64,000 nucleotides of DNA from Polaribacter marinaquae (GCF_038019025.1 NZ_CP150496.1:2186001-2250000), one strand, 5' to 3'; counted from the stretch's first letter, positions 16,825 through 24,814 are shown. The notes: a model not told the origin generated them from the sequence alone. A program made the numbers and translations.

Positions 16825-16855
16825 TTTTGTCATTCTGAATAGATTTCAGAATTAT
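16825..16855. repeat. Short dispersed palindrome of CATTCTGAA type
   Basis: ATTCTGAA (16832-16839) and TTCAGAAT (16845-16852) form a perfect 8-bp inverted repeat around TAGAT. I recognise the GTCATTCTGAA...TTCAGAAT pattern as a frequent intergenic repeat of flavobacterial genomes; copy number here is unknown. It lies between yicC and gmk. Confidence 0.5.
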
Positions 16856-16897
16856 ATGTTATTAGTTTTAAACCAGTATTTTGGTTTATTTTGATGC

Positions 16898-17764
16898 TTA
16901 AAGTACGTTTAAGATTTGCTCTTTAATTTGCTCTAATTCGTTTTTCATTTGAATTACCGCTTTTTGCATCGGTGCAAAATTTGCTTTAGAACCTGTAGTG
17001 TTAATTTCTCTACCCATTTCTTGAATTACAAAACCTAATTTTTTACCGTTAGAATCTGGTGTAGCCAATGTTTCTAAAAAGTAATCTAAATGGTTTGCTA
17101 AACGAACTTTTTCTTCGTTTATATCTAATTTTTCTAAGTAATAGATTAACTCCTGCTCAAAACGATTTTCGTCTGTATCTACTTTTAAATCGTCTATAGC
17201 CTTTTTTAAACGTGCTTTTACGTTTGCTATTCTATCGCCATCTAAAGCCTTTACTTCTTCTAAATACATCTTAATATTTGCAATTCTTTGCTTAAAATCT
17301 ATTTCTAAAGAAGCGGCCTCGTCTGTTCTATATTGTACAATTTCTTTTATGGCAACATCTATATGTTCATCAATTAGATTCCATTCATTTTCATCTAATT
17401 CTTCTCTTTCTGTTTTTAATGCATCTGGCATTCTAACAGCCATTTTTAACAATTCTACATCGTCTGTAGAACCAGTTTGCACAACATTTCTTAATTGTTG
17501 TATGTATTCTTTTACAACACCATGATTAACAGTTGTAGAAGTTTCATCTGCAGTCATCTCTACAAATATCGAAAAATCTACTTTTCCACGAACTAAGGCA
17601 GCTGCTAATTTTTTACGCACAGGTAATTCTTTTTCTTTGTAATAAGAAGGAATTCTAACGTTTAAATCTAAATTTTTACTGTTTAAAGATTTAATTTCTA
17701 TAGTAACTTTTTTGGTAGGCAATTGTAATACTGCTTTACCATAACCCGTCATAGATTGAATCAT
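16898..17764 (-). CDS. YicC/YloC family endoribonuclease
   Basis: A 288-residue protein beginning with the conserved MIQSMTGYGKA and carrying the N-terminal YicC domain (ITIEIKSLNSKNLDLNVRIP) and the C-terminal DUF1732 block (EMGREINTTGSKANFAPMQ). YicC proteins are described as RNases acting on small RNAs. It has its own -7 box at 17789-17796 and leads the yicC-gmk-nadD run. Confidence 0.93.
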   Translation of the reverse strand: MIQSMTGYGKAVLQLPTKKVTIEIKSLNSKNLDLNVRIPSYYKEKELPVRKKLAAALVRGKVDFSIFVEMTADETSTTVNHGVVKEYIQQLRNVVQTGSTDDVELLKMAVRMPDALKTEREELDENEWNLIDEHIDVAIKEIVQYRTDEAASLEIDFKQRIANIKMYLEEVKALDGDRIANVKARLKKAIDDLKVDTDENRFEQELIYYLEKLDINEEKVRLANHLDYFLETLATPDSNGKKLGFVIQEMGREINTTGSKANFAPMQKAVIQMKNELEQIKEQILNVL

Positions 17765-17788
17765 AAAATCATCATTTTAAATAAGTTG

Positions 17789-17796
17789 CAAATATA
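17789..17796 (-). promoter_or_regulatory. -7 box (TATATTTG) of yicC
   Basis: Minus-strand TATATTTG in the 35-base gap behind the DMT permease; predicted leader about 21 bases. Confidence 0.5.
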
Positions 17797-17799
17797 GTT

Positions 17800-18693
17800 T
17801 TATTTGGTAGATTTTTCTACTTGTTTAGTTACTAAATACACACCAATAAATATTAAGATTGTTGCACTTATTTTAACGGTATTTAAAGAATCGCTGCCAA
17901 CAATTAATGCATAAATTGTAGCAATTACAGGTTGTAAATAAATAAAAACACTAACCGTTGTTGGTTTTAATTTTGATAAACCATACAGATTAAAAAGATA
18001 GGTAATACAAGATGTGAAAATTACAACAAAACCAATATTCCAATAAATGTTGGTAGGTATTTCTTGCCAAGAAACTTCTAATATCTCGCTATAACCAAAC
18101 GGAATTACAAAAATAGAACCGAATAAATATAGCCATTTTACAAAAACAATTGGGTTGTATTTTAAAATTAAATCTTTAGCCAAAACCAAATACAAACCAT
18201 AAGATGCCGCATTTACAAAAACTAAAAAGTTACCAAAGTTATTGTTGGTTCCTTCGGATGAATTATTACCATAAGTAATTAATAATATGGTGCCAATTAA
18301 ACCTATAAAAACACCTAAAATTCGTTGTTTACCTATTCTTTTTCTTATTAAAATACTAGAGAAAATTAGTACCATAATAGGTGATGTAACCATCATTACA
18401 GATGCGCTTATAGGTGTAGTAATACTTAAGCCTTTAAAAAAAGTTAACATGTTTAAACCAATTCCGAAAAAAGAAGCTAAAAGTATTTTTTTGTAATCTT
18501 CTTTTCCTATTTTTTGTTGTTTAATAAACAAACCTATCGTCCAGAAAATAGTTGTTGCGCCAATAACTCTTACCAATATAAAAGCATAAGGTTTCAAATA
18601 AATTGGCATAACATCTTTAGCAATGGTAAATGTTAAACCATAAATTAATGTTGCAATAGAAACTGCAAAAAGAGCTAATATTCTTTTATTCAT
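17800..18693 (-). CDS. EamA/DMT family permease
   Basis: A 297-residue inner-membrane transporter with two EamA repeats and about ten helices; the inner motif KPYAFILVRVIGATTIFW at 34-51 and the second-repeat LKPTTVSVFIYLQPVIATIYA near 242-262 are typical. The substrate is unknown. It is only distantly similar to the DMT permease at 9237-10079. Its stop lies 35 bases from the yicC start. Confidence 0.88.
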   Translation of the reverse strand: MNKRILALFAVSIATLIYGLTFTIAKDVMPIYLKPYAFILVRVIGATTIFWTIGLFIKQQKIGKEDYKKILLASFFGIGLNMLTFFKGLSITTPISASVMMVTSPIMVLIFSSILIRKRIGKQRILGVFIGLIGTILLITYGNNSSEGTNNNFGNFLVFVNAASYGLYLVLAKDLILKYNPIVFVKWLYLFGSIFVIPFGYSEILEVSWQEIPTNIYWNIGFVVIFTSCITYLFNLYGLSKLKPTTVSVFIYLQPVIATIYALIVGSDSLNTVKISATILIFIGVYLVTKQVEKSTK

Positions 18694-18754
18694 TTTTAAA
18701 AATGTAAACTATATTAGTTTGCAAAGTTGCTAATAAAATTTAGATTTTAAGCAT

Positions 18755-18789
18755 AAAAAAAGAGCTTCAAAAATAATTTTGAAACTCTT
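18755..18789 (-). terminator. Terminator behind the Kbp-like gene
   Basis: On the minus strand AAGAGTTTCAAAA pairs with TTTTTGAAGCTCTT (one mismatch) and is followed by a run of T. Confidence 0.75.
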
Positions 18790-18813
18790 ATGGTTTGGTT
18801 GATTAACTTTTAG

Positions 18814-19284
18814 TTAGTCTACTAATGGTGGTATTCTTAATACCTGCCCAGGATAAATTTTATCTGGATGCGTTAACATAGGCTTGTTTGCTTCGAATAT
18901 AACAGGGTATTTCATAGCATTACCATAATATTCTTTTGCTATTTTACCTAAAGTATCTCCTTTTTCTACGGTATGAAATTGTGCCATTGCTTCTTCTTCA
19001 ATCTCTTCTACTTCTGCAACAGTAATATTATCTTCTACAGAAGAAATTCCGTTTGTGTTTCCTACCACTAAAACTACTTTTTCTTTTGTAGCTAAATCGG
19101 CAGTTTCTCCCCACAACTTTACTACGTCATCATTTACTTCTATAGATAAATCTGTAACCTGTAAATCTAATGCAGTAATGGCATTTCTTAACTGTTCAGA
19201 CTTTTCTGCATTTTCTTCTTCTGTAGTTTTTCCAATACCAAAAACTTTGGCTCCGGCATTTTTAATGAATGAAAAAATTCCCAT
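18814..19284 (-). CDS. Kbp/YgaU-like BON and LysM domain protein
   Basis: A 156-residue soluble protein that matches the layout of E. coli Kbp (YgaU, 149 residues, a K+-binding protein): the shared start MGxFxFxKxAG, a BON domain (about 35-95, ending VEDNITVAEVE) and a C-terminal LysM domain (about 103-152). It has the same EANKPMLTHPDKIYPGQVLRIP ending, of which IYPGQVLRIP is identical in E. coli. No signal peptide is present. Potassium binding is inferred from the homolog. Confidence 0.88.
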   Translation of the reverse strand: MGIFSFIKNAGAKVFGIGKTTEEENAEKSEQLRNAITALDLQVTDLSIEVNDDVVKLWGETADLATKEKVVLVVGNTNGISSVEDNITVAEVEEIEEEAMAQFHTVEKGDTLGKIAKEYYGNAMKYPVIFEANKPMLTHPDKIYPGQVLRIPPLVD

Positions 19285-19354
19285 TTTTTTTATTTTTTTA
19301 GTGATTAAATTAACTAAATTCTTAGAGCAAGATACAAATTTTACTTAATTATGC

Positions 19355-19362
19355 TACATTTG
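19355..19362 (+). promoter_or_regulatory. -7 box (TACATTTG) of upp
   Basis: Perfect TAnnTTTG element; predicted leader about 16 bases before the ATG at 19382. Confidence 0.5.
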
Positions 19363-19381
19363 TTTATCAAATTTCTATAAA

Positions 19382-20035
19382 ATGCATATTCATAATATAT
19401 CTTCTAGCAATACAATTTTAAATAAATTCATCTCAGAAATTAGAGATGTAAATGTTCAAAAAGATTCTTTACGGTTTCGAAGAAATATAGAAAGAATAGG
19501 TGAGGTTTTAAGTTATGAATTAAGTAAAGAACTTAAATACTCTGTAAATAAAGTAGAAACTCCTTTAGGAACTAAGGAAATAGATCAACTTACCAACAAA
19601 ATTGTTTTATGTTCTATTTTAAGAGCTGGTTTGCCTTTGCATCAAGGGTTGTTAAATTATTTTGATGATGCAGAAAATGCTTTTATTTCTGCTTATAGAA
19701 ATCATCCAGAAAATGGCGTTCCATCAGAAATTATTGTAGAGTATTTTGCGTCACCATCCATAGAAAATAAAACGTTATTACTTGCAGATCCTATGTTGGC
19801 AACTGGCCAAAGTTTAGTTGCTGTTTATGAGGCGATCAAAAAATATGGCGTGCCAAAAGAATTGCATATTATAGTTGTAATTGCCTCTAAAGAAGGAGTG
19901 GATTATATTTCTAAACATTTTCCAGAAAACACACATTTATGGATAGCTGCTTTGGATGAAACTTTAAATGAGAAAGGATATATAATTCCGGGTTTAGGTG
20001 ATGCCGGAGATTTAGCTTTTGGTAAAAAATTATAA
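19382..20035 (+). CDS. upp: Uracil phosphoribosyltransferase
   Basis: It salvages uracil with PRPP to UMP. The PRPP-binding loop LLLADPMLATGQS is at 132-144 and the N-terminal RFRRNIERIGEVL block is conserved. 217 residues is normal. Its 3' end overlaps the convergent DUF6427 gene by six bases, so no terminator can lie between the coding regions. The upp, DUF6427, DUF6341, trmB order is a recurrent flavobacterial neighbourhood. Confidence 0.94.
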   Translation: MHIHNISSSNTILNKFISEIRDVNVQKDSLRFRRNIERIGEVLSYELSKELKYSVNKVETPLGTKEIDQLTNKIVLCSILRAGLPLHQGLLNYFDDAENAFISAYRNHPENGVPSEIIVEYFASPSIENKTLLLADPMLATGQSLVAVYEAIKKYGVPKELHIIVVIASKEGVDYISKHFPENTHLWIAALDETLNEKGYIIPGLGDAGDLAFGKKL

Positions 20036-20959
20036 AAGAAATAGAAAAACTACTAAACTTAAAATTAATACTGATAATACAACATTTTTAATAATGTTGT
20101 TTTTAATTAATTCTATACCGTTTGCACAAATTACACTTGCAGGAAAAAGTAAAAATAGCATCTCAGAGCCATTTTTATTAGGAATTAATAGTGCAAAAAA
20201 CAATGATATTGTAAAGTTTAATAAAAGTAACAACCAGCTTTTTTTAAATGAATTATTTACAGAAAGCGTTTTTGGAGATTTCATAATAATTGAAACCACA
20301 GAAAGTATAATTATCAAAATTATAATCCAATTAAAGTTGTTTTTAGAGTATAAGAGTAAGCTTTTAAAGCTATTAAAGTAAAAAAGGTTTGTAAAAACAT
20401 ACAATTGATCTTGCCAAAAACAATACGTAAAATAAATAATTAAAGGACACGCAAAACCTATTAAAGGTGCTATTAGACGATTAATTACAGGTTTTTGATG
20501 CACAAAAATACCAGCATAAATAAGTATGGCAAACATTGCTGTAAAAGGCTCTAAAATAAATAAGATACTTAACCAAAAACCGCTATCAAAAAGTTTTTGC
20601 AATATCTTTTTTGGAGATTTTAAACTGTAAATTTTTCTTAGAAATAAGATGTATAACAGTATTATTGTTAGTGTTTTATAGTTATTTATAAGCGGTAGAA
20701 AAAATGCAAGTAAAACTGTAAAAACAAAGAAAGCATAAGAATTATCGAATGTTAGATTATTCTTAGTTACTACAAAGTTGTAAAAGAAAAAAAGAAATAA
20801 AAAAAGTGCAATTAAACCAGCAACTTCAAACACTAATTTAAATTGAAAATCTTGCCCTAAATAGATTGGTAGTGTTGTAAATAAAAATAGACAAATAAAA
20901 ACGCTTAAAAGAATTATGAAATTGATTGGTTTAGATTTCCCTAAAAAATTGGCTAGCAT
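20030..20959 (-). CDS. DUF6427 family membrane protein
   Basis: A 309-residue polytopic membrane protein with roughly ten hydrophobic segments and few charged residues, for example FIILLSVFICLFLFTTLPIY near 14-33 and LNFTISLFFALLIP near 248. It sits in the position occupied by DUF6427 in flavobacterial genomes, beside upp and divergent from DUF6341. Function unknown. It overlaps upp tail to tail by six bases. Confidence 0.7.
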   Translation of the reverse strand: MLANFLGKSKPINFIILLSVFICLFLFTTLPIYLGQDFQFKLVFEVAGLIALFLFLFFFYNFVVTKNNLTFDNSYAFFVFTVLLAFFLPLINNYKTLTIILLYILFLRKIYSLKSPKKILQKLFDSGFWLSILFILEPFTAMFAILIYAGIFVHQKPVINRLIAPLIGFACPLIIYFTYCFWQDQLYVFTNLFYFNSFKSLLLYSKNNFNWIIILIIILSVVSIIMKSPKTLSVNNSFKKSWLLLLLNFTISLFFALLIPNKNGSEMLFLLFPASVICANGIELIKNNIIKNVVLSVLILSLVVFLFLL

Positions 20960-20971
20960 TGTTTCTTTTGT

Positions 20972-20979
20972 TATTTTTG
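20972..20979 (+). promoter_or_regulatory. -7 box (TATTTTTG) of the DUF6341 gene
   Basis: TATTTTTG, predicted leader about 18 bases before the ATG at 21001. Confidence 0.4.
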
Positions 20980-21000
20980 CAGTGTAAAGATAATTAAGTT

Positions 21001-21222
21001 ATGATAGCAAGCAATATTTTTAGATGGATTGGTAGTTTATTTACAGATATATTATTCTTACCATTCGATTGGTTAAGATTAACTGTAGCAAATGCAGATC
21101 TTGGTTGGTGGGTTTCTAATGCCTTAAACTGGGGTTTTTTAGTAATTCTTTTAGTTTTATTTGCATATTGGATGGGAGAATCTCGTCGATTTGTGAAAGA
21201 AGGAACAGAAGATAGAGCTTAA
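21001..21222 (+). CDS. DUF6341 family small membrane protein
   Basis: A 73-residue protein with a tryptophan-rich amphipathic N-terminal half (FRWIGSLFTDILFLPFDWLR) and one clear transmembrane helix (WGFLVILLVLFAYWMG at 44-59), ending in a charged tail. It is divergent from DUF6427 and nine bases upstream of trmB. The name rests on length and neighbourhood; function unknown. Confidence 0.7.
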   Translation: MIASNIFRWIGSLFTDILFLPFDWLRLTVANADLGWWVSNALNWGFLVILLVLFAYWMGESRRFVKEGTEDRA

Positions 21223-21231
21223 TTCATTATT

Positions 21232-21903
21232 TTGGGAAGCAAAAACAAACTAAAACGTTTTAAAGAAAACGAAACGTTCGAAAATGTCATTCAACCAACA
21301 AGAGAAGAAGTTATAACTAACTTTTCTCACAAAGGTAAATGGCATTCTTTTTTTGGAAACAACAACCCAATAGTTGTAGAACTTGGTTGTGGTAAAGGAG
21401 AGTATACAATTGCATTAGCAAGAAAAAATCCTGATAAAAACTATATTGGTATAGATATTAAAGGGGCTCGTTTTTGGCGAGGTGCTAAAACTGCAATAGA
21501 AGAAAACTTGCCTAATGTTGCTTTTGTTAGAACCCAAATAGAGTTGGTAGATTATATATTTGCAGAAAATGAAGTGTCAGAAATCTGGATAACTTTTCCA
21601 GATCCGCAAATAAAATATCAACGAACTAAACACCGAATGACAAATTCTAAATTCCTTAAAAAATACAGTGTTATTTTAAGTGAAGACGGAATAATGAATC
21701 TAAAAACCGATAGCGAATTTATGCACGGTTATACTTTAGGTTTATTACACGGTGAAGGTCATGAGGTTTTGTATGCAAATCATACCGTTTATAAAAACGA
21801 AGGTGCGCCCGAAGAAGTTACTGAAACTCAAACTTTTTACGAGAATCAGTATTTAGAAATAGGAAAACCTATAACTTACATAAAGTTTAAATTAAAATAT
21901 TAA
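21232..21903 (+). CDS. trmB: tRNA (guanine(46)-N7)-methyltransferase
   Basis: A Rossmann-fold SAM methyltransferase making m7G46 in the tRNA variable loop. The SAM motif VVELGCGKGEYTI is at 48-60, followed by WITFPDPQIKYQRTKHRM (about 117-134) with the catalytic-site FPDP. The start is a TTG; the next residues GSKNKLKRF are the conserved flavobacterial N-terminus, so the rare start is real. With nine bases after the DUF6341 stop, translation is probably coupled. Confidence 0.92.
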   Translation: MGSKNKLKRFKENETFENVIQPTREEVITNFSHKGKWHSFFGNNNPIVVELGCGKGEYTIALARKNPDKNYIGIDIKGARFWRGAKTAIEENLPNVAFVRTQIELVDYIFAENEVSEIWITFPDPQIKYQRTKHRMTNSKFLKKYSVILSEDGIMNLKTDSEFMHGYTLGLLHGEGHEVLYANHTVYKNEGAPEEVTETQTFYENQYLEIGKPITYIKFKLKY

Positions 21904-21921
21904 AATATTAAAATGTATTAA

Positions 21922-21955
21922 AAACATCAATTTTTGTAAAATTGATGTTTTTTTT
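21922..21955 (+). terminator. Terminator behind trmB
   Basis: AAACATCAATTTT pairs perfectly with AAAATTGATGTTT around TGT, then T-run. Confidence 0.9.
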
Positions 21956-21965
21956 GAAATTTATA

Positions 21966-22367
21966 TTAATTTATTAGTTCAAATTTACCAGACCAAGAAA
22001 GACCTTGTAGGTTAGACTCATAATAAAAAGTACTTCCTTTTTTTCTTACAATTTTTGTTTTCATAATGGTACCAATACCAAATGGTAAATCAGGTTTTTT
22101 AATTTCGGTAATCACTAGTTTGTATTCTTTTCTATTTATCCATTGTATTTTTGCTTTAATAAACTCGTTATTAGGATAAAATTCAGTGTAAACATCATTC
22201 TTTATTTCAACAATAACATCACACGTGTCATTGCAATATTTGTAAGTACCATCTTGCATATAATCATTTGTAATAGATGTTTGTTGATAATTTACATTTT
22301 GAGAATAAAAGCTTTGATTTGTATTAATAATAAAAATTAAGGCGAAAAATAGTGTTAAAGTTTTCAT
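21966..22367 (-). CDS. Small secreted protein, paralog 1 of a four-member local family
   Basis: A 133-residue exported protein: signal peptide (residues 1-22, FFALIFIINTNQSFYSQ) followed by one domain of about 90 residues. Its conserved positions are GTYKY, VIVEIKNDVYTE, NNEFIKAKI, LPFGIGT and the closing YYESNLQGLSWSGKF. The same pattern recurs in the genes at 22911, 23609 and 24167, with this copy more divergent and carrying an extra Cys pair (CNDTC). An all-beta fold is likely from the alternating pattern. Function unknown. Confidence 0.75.
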   Translation of the reverse strand: MKTLTLFFALIFIINTNQSFYSQNVNYQQTSITNDYMQDGTYKYCNDTCDVIVEIKNDVYTEFYPNNEFIKAKIQWINRKEYKLVITEIKKPDLPFGIGTIMKTKIVRKKGSTFYYESNLQGLSWSGKFELIN

Positions 22368-22488
22368 GATATTGAGGGATTTAAAAGTTATAGCTCAATA
22401 TACTTAAAATCAATAGTTTAAAACATGATAAATGTCATGTTAAGTTAAATTTAGTTTTTTTGTTAATTTCATTTTGTAAATTCACGCG

Positions 22489-22818
22489 ATGAAAGAAACG
22501 GATAATTTTTTCGAAAAAGTTTATGCAGTAACACGTTTAGTTCCTTTTGGTCGAGTAACAACGTATGGTGCAATTGCAACGTATTTAGGTGCAGCAAGAT
22601 CTGCAAGAATGGTTGGTTGGGCTATGAATAAAGCGCATAATTTAGAAGATGTACCAGCACACAGAGTTGTAAATAGAAAAGGTTTACTTACTGGTAAACA
22701 TCATTTTGATGGTACTAACTTAATGCAACAATTATTAGAAAATGAAGGTATAAAAGTAATAGAGAATCAAATTATAGATTTTGATAAAGTTCTTTGGAAT
22801 CCTTCTGCCGAGTTATAA
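22489..22818 (+). CDS. Alkyltransferase-like protein (ATL, MGMT family)
   Basis: A 109-residue stand-alone MGMT DNA-binding domain. The Tyr/Arg finger region GRVTTYGAIA and R40 in ARSARMVG are present. The reactive-cysteine motif PCHR is PAHR (56-59), so it cannot accept alkyl groups. Such ATL proteins bind O6-alkylguanine and flag it for nucleotide excision repair. It lies as a plus-strand gene between copies 1 and 2 of the secreted paralog family. Confidence 0.88.
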   Translation: MKETDNFFEKVYAVTRLVPFGRVTTYGAIATYLGAARSARMVGWAMNKAHNLEDVPAHRVVNRKGLLTGKHHFDGTNLMQQLLENEGIKVIENQIIDFDKVLWNPSAEL

Positions 22819-22840
22819 ATCAATTTTAAAATATTGAAAT

Positions 22841-22873
22841 AAAAAAGCCTACCAAATAAATGATAGGTTTTTA
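22841..22873. terminator. Terminator shared by ATL gene and paralog 2
   Basis: GCCTACCA and TGATAGGT pair with one mismatch, flanked by six A on the left and T-rich sequence on the right, so it can work in both directions. Its left arm resembles the terminator at 23542-23571. Confidence 0.7.
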
Positions 22874-22910
22874 ACTAATTTAAACATTTCCATTTTTCTA
22901 GCAAGTCAAT

Positions 22911-23327
22911 TTAAATTTTTCTGAATTTTCCAGACCAAGTTAGTCCTTCTAAATTAGACTCATAATATGTTCTAGATCCTTTAATTTTTACAATCTTGGT
23001 ATCCATTTTGGTACCAACTTCAAAAGGAAGATTGTCTTTATTAATATCAATAATTTCTAAAGAATACTTGTCTTCTGCAGACCATTCTATTTTTGCCTTT
23101 GTATATTGATTATTTGTATGATATTCTGTGTAGTAACTGTCTTTAATCTCTATAATAATTTCGTTTCCTTTACTTGTATAAACATATTTCCCCTCTTCTA
23201 AAAGAGTTTCTTTAATTTCTAAAGAAGTAGTGTTGCTGTTTTGTAAACTAGATTGGTAATAATTGTTTCTAAAGTTAGAAGCAACATCAGAATTTTGTGC
23301 TTTTAATGTTTGTAAGCCTAAAAGCAT
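22911..23327 (-). CDS. Small secreted protein, paralog 2, start frameshifted
   Basis: The domain (EEGKYVYTSKGNEIIIEIKD to LTWSGKFRKI) is closely similar to paralog 3. From the ATG at 23327 the product has only a stub of a signal peptide. The frame continues upstream through LIKLTSCTFFMLLGLQTLKA, a full signal peptide, but meets a stop before any start. An ATG at 23370-23368, at the position used by the other copies and behind the same leader motif, is one base out of frame. The gene is therefore probably inactivated or carries a sequencing indel. Confidence 0.6.
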   Translation of the reverse strand: MLLGLQTLKAQNSDVASNFRNNYYQSSLQNSNTTSLEIKETLLEEGKYVYTSKGNEIIIEIKDSYYTEYHTNNQYTKAKIEWSAEDKYSLEIIDINKDNLPFEVGTKMDTKIVKIKGSRTYYESNLEGLTWSGKFRKI

Positions 23328-23388
23328 AAAAAAGGTGCAACTAGTTAATTTTATTAATTTAGTTATTCATAATAAATGGGGAGATTTA

Positions 23389-23410
23389 GTAATCTTTTCT
23401 GTAAGATTAC
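23389..23410. promoter_or_regulatory. 8-bp inverted repeat upstream of paralog 2
   Basis: GTAATCTT (23389-23396) and AAGATTAC (23403-23410) pair perfectly around six bases, 19 bases before the ancestral ATG. It is not seen before the other paralogs; possible operator or leader hairpin. Confidence 0.3.
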
Positions 23411-23541
23411 GTATTAAATATAGCAACTCATTATTATAGTCTTTTAGATGATTTTTTGAATTTGTTATATTATTTTAAGATTTACTATTTAATTGCAACT
23501 AATATTGTGCTAACTACAGTTAAAACGAAAATAACTAGCAT

Positions 23542-23571
23542 AAAAAAGCCTATCATAAAAATGATAGGCTT
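23542..23571 (-). terminator. Terminator behind paralog 3
   Basis: AAGCCTATCAT pairs perfectly with ATGATAGGCTT; on the minus strand it is followed by a T-run. Nearly the same sequence ends paralog 2 (22841-22873). Confidence 0.85.
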
Positions 23572-23608
23572 CAAATAACAAATTAGAACATCTCTGTTTT
23601 TATAGCAA

Positions 23609-24067
23609 TTAATCTATTTTTCTAAATCTACCAGACCAAGTTAGTCCTTCTAAATTAGATTCGTAATAAAACCTATTTCCTTTTACTTTAATAATCTCAG
23701 TTTCCATAACTGTACCTTCTTTAAAAGGTAAGTTTTCTTTATTTATTTCTGTAACTACTAGTTTATAGTTGTTTTCTGTAGACCATTTTATTTTTGCTTT
23801 AATAAATTCGTTTTCACCATGATATTCTGTGTAGAAACCATCTTTTATTTCAACAATTACTTCTTTACCTTTACTTGTATAAGCGTATTTTCCTTCTTCT
23901 AAAGCTGTTTCTTTAATAACTTCTTTATCTTCTGGATCTGCTTTGTAATCGGTTTCAAATAATTCTAACTCATTCGAATTCATTGCAACGTCTTGTGCGA
24001 ATACAGTACTTAATCCTAAAAATAATAAGGCAATAAAAGTTGGGGTTTTAATGGTAGTTTTTTTCAT
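23609..24067 (-). CDS. Small secreted protein, paralog 3
   Basis: 152 residues with a classic signal peptide (TFIALLFLGLSTVFAQ, residues 10-25), an acidic linker of about 30 residues (MNSNELELFETDYKADPED) and the family domain from EEGKYAYTSKG to GLTWSGRFRKID. It is the best-preserved copy and nearest to paralog 2. Just upstream of the ATG is the motif AAATCCCTCAATT shared with paralog 1. Probably periplasmic or secreted; function unknown. Confidence 0.78.
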   Translation of the reverse strand: MKKTTIKTPTFIALLFLGLSTVFAQDVAMNSNELELFETDYKADPEDKEVIKETALEEGKYAYTSKGKEVIVEIKDGFYTEYHGENEFIKAKIKWSTENNYKLVVTEINKENLPFKEGTVMETEIIKVKGNRFYYESNLEGLTWSGRFRKID

Positions 24068-24166
24068 AATTGAGGGATTTTTTAAAAGTATTTCATCACT
24101 AATAAATTTTAGAAATAATAAATACTTTTGGGGTTAATTTGGGTTTGGGTTATTTTGAGTTATTTT

Positions 24167-24622
24167 TTAAAGAGTTTCTGCTTTCTTAAATTTTCCTGTC
24201 CAAGAAGTTTTATGAGTATCAATTAAATCAGATTTATAAAAATATTGATTGCCCTTAACTTTGGTAATTTTAGTTGTTAATTTGGTGCCTTCTTTAAAAG
24301 GAAGGTTATCTTTATTTAAATCTACAATTGTTAAAGTATATTGGTTTTTTGATAGCCAATCTATTTTAGCCCTAATAAACTCATTGTTAGCATAAGTTTC
24401 TGTGTAATATCCATTTTTAATAGATACAATTACTTTTTTAGAACCTAACTTATAAGAATAAGTACCGTTTTCTAAAATTGTATTAGATGTGTTGCTTGAG
24501 CTAAAGGTAGTTTCAGAAGAGTTGTTTTCTTCAAAAGCATAAGCTACATCCTGACAAAAAGCATTGGTAAAAGTTAAAAATAAAGTTACAATACTTAAGG
24601 TAAATAAGAGTTTTTTCATCAT
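24167..24622 (-). CDS. Small secreted protein, paralog 4
   Basis: 151 residues; signal peptide LLFTLSIVTLFLTFTNAFCQ (5-24), a serine/threonine-rich linker (SSETTFSSSNTSNT) and the family domain ending in SWTGKFKKAETL. Two adjacent ATGs (24622 and 24619) are both possible starts. It has a minus-strand -7 box TAGATTTG at 24649-24642, giving a leader of about 16 bases. It is the first gene in transcription order of the four copies. Function unknown. Confidence 0.75.
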   Translation of the reverse strand: MMKKLLFTLSIVTLFLTFTNAFCQDVAYAFEENNSSETTFSSSNTSNTILENGTYSYKLGSKKVIVSIKNGYYTETYANNEFIRAKIDWLSKNQYTLTIVDLNKDNLPFKEGTKLTTKITKVKGNQYFYKSDLIDTHKTSWTGKFKKAETL

Positions 24623-24641
24623 TAGGGGGTTTAGATATACT

Positions 24642-24649
24642 CAAATCTA
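24642..24649 (-). promoter_or_regulatory. -7 box (TAGATTTG) of paralog 4
   Basis: Minus-strand TAGATTTG, perfect TAnnTTTG, about 20 bases upstream of the start. Confidence 0.45.
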
Positions 24650-24780
24650 AAGATAAACAAATTTGTTTTATTGTAAAAAATCGTAGTTGTGTGATAAAAA
24701 TTTATTTTTAAAAATAAGAATGCTTTATTCGGTAATAAATATTGAGTATCTACAAGCTTTAATTTCTAATCAGTAAGACG

Positions 24781-24788
24781 TATCTTTG
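24781..24788 (+). promoter_or_regulatory. -7 box (TATCTTTG) of the Mrp gene
   Basis: TATCTTTG with predicted transcript start about 23 bases before the GTG at 24815. Confidence 0.5.
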
Positions 24789-24814
24789 CAATCAAGATTA
24801 AATAAAAATAAGAC

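Noticed and set aside
20019..20381. 120-codon plus-strand open frame overlapping the end of upp
   Set aside because: It is antisense to the membrane-protein gene at 20030-20959, which has consistent transmembrane character.
23328..23608. Possible small RNA in the gap around paralog 2
   Set aside because: Beyond the inverted repeat at 23389-23410 and the terminator at 23542-23571 I see no promoter-terminator pair that would define an independent transcript.
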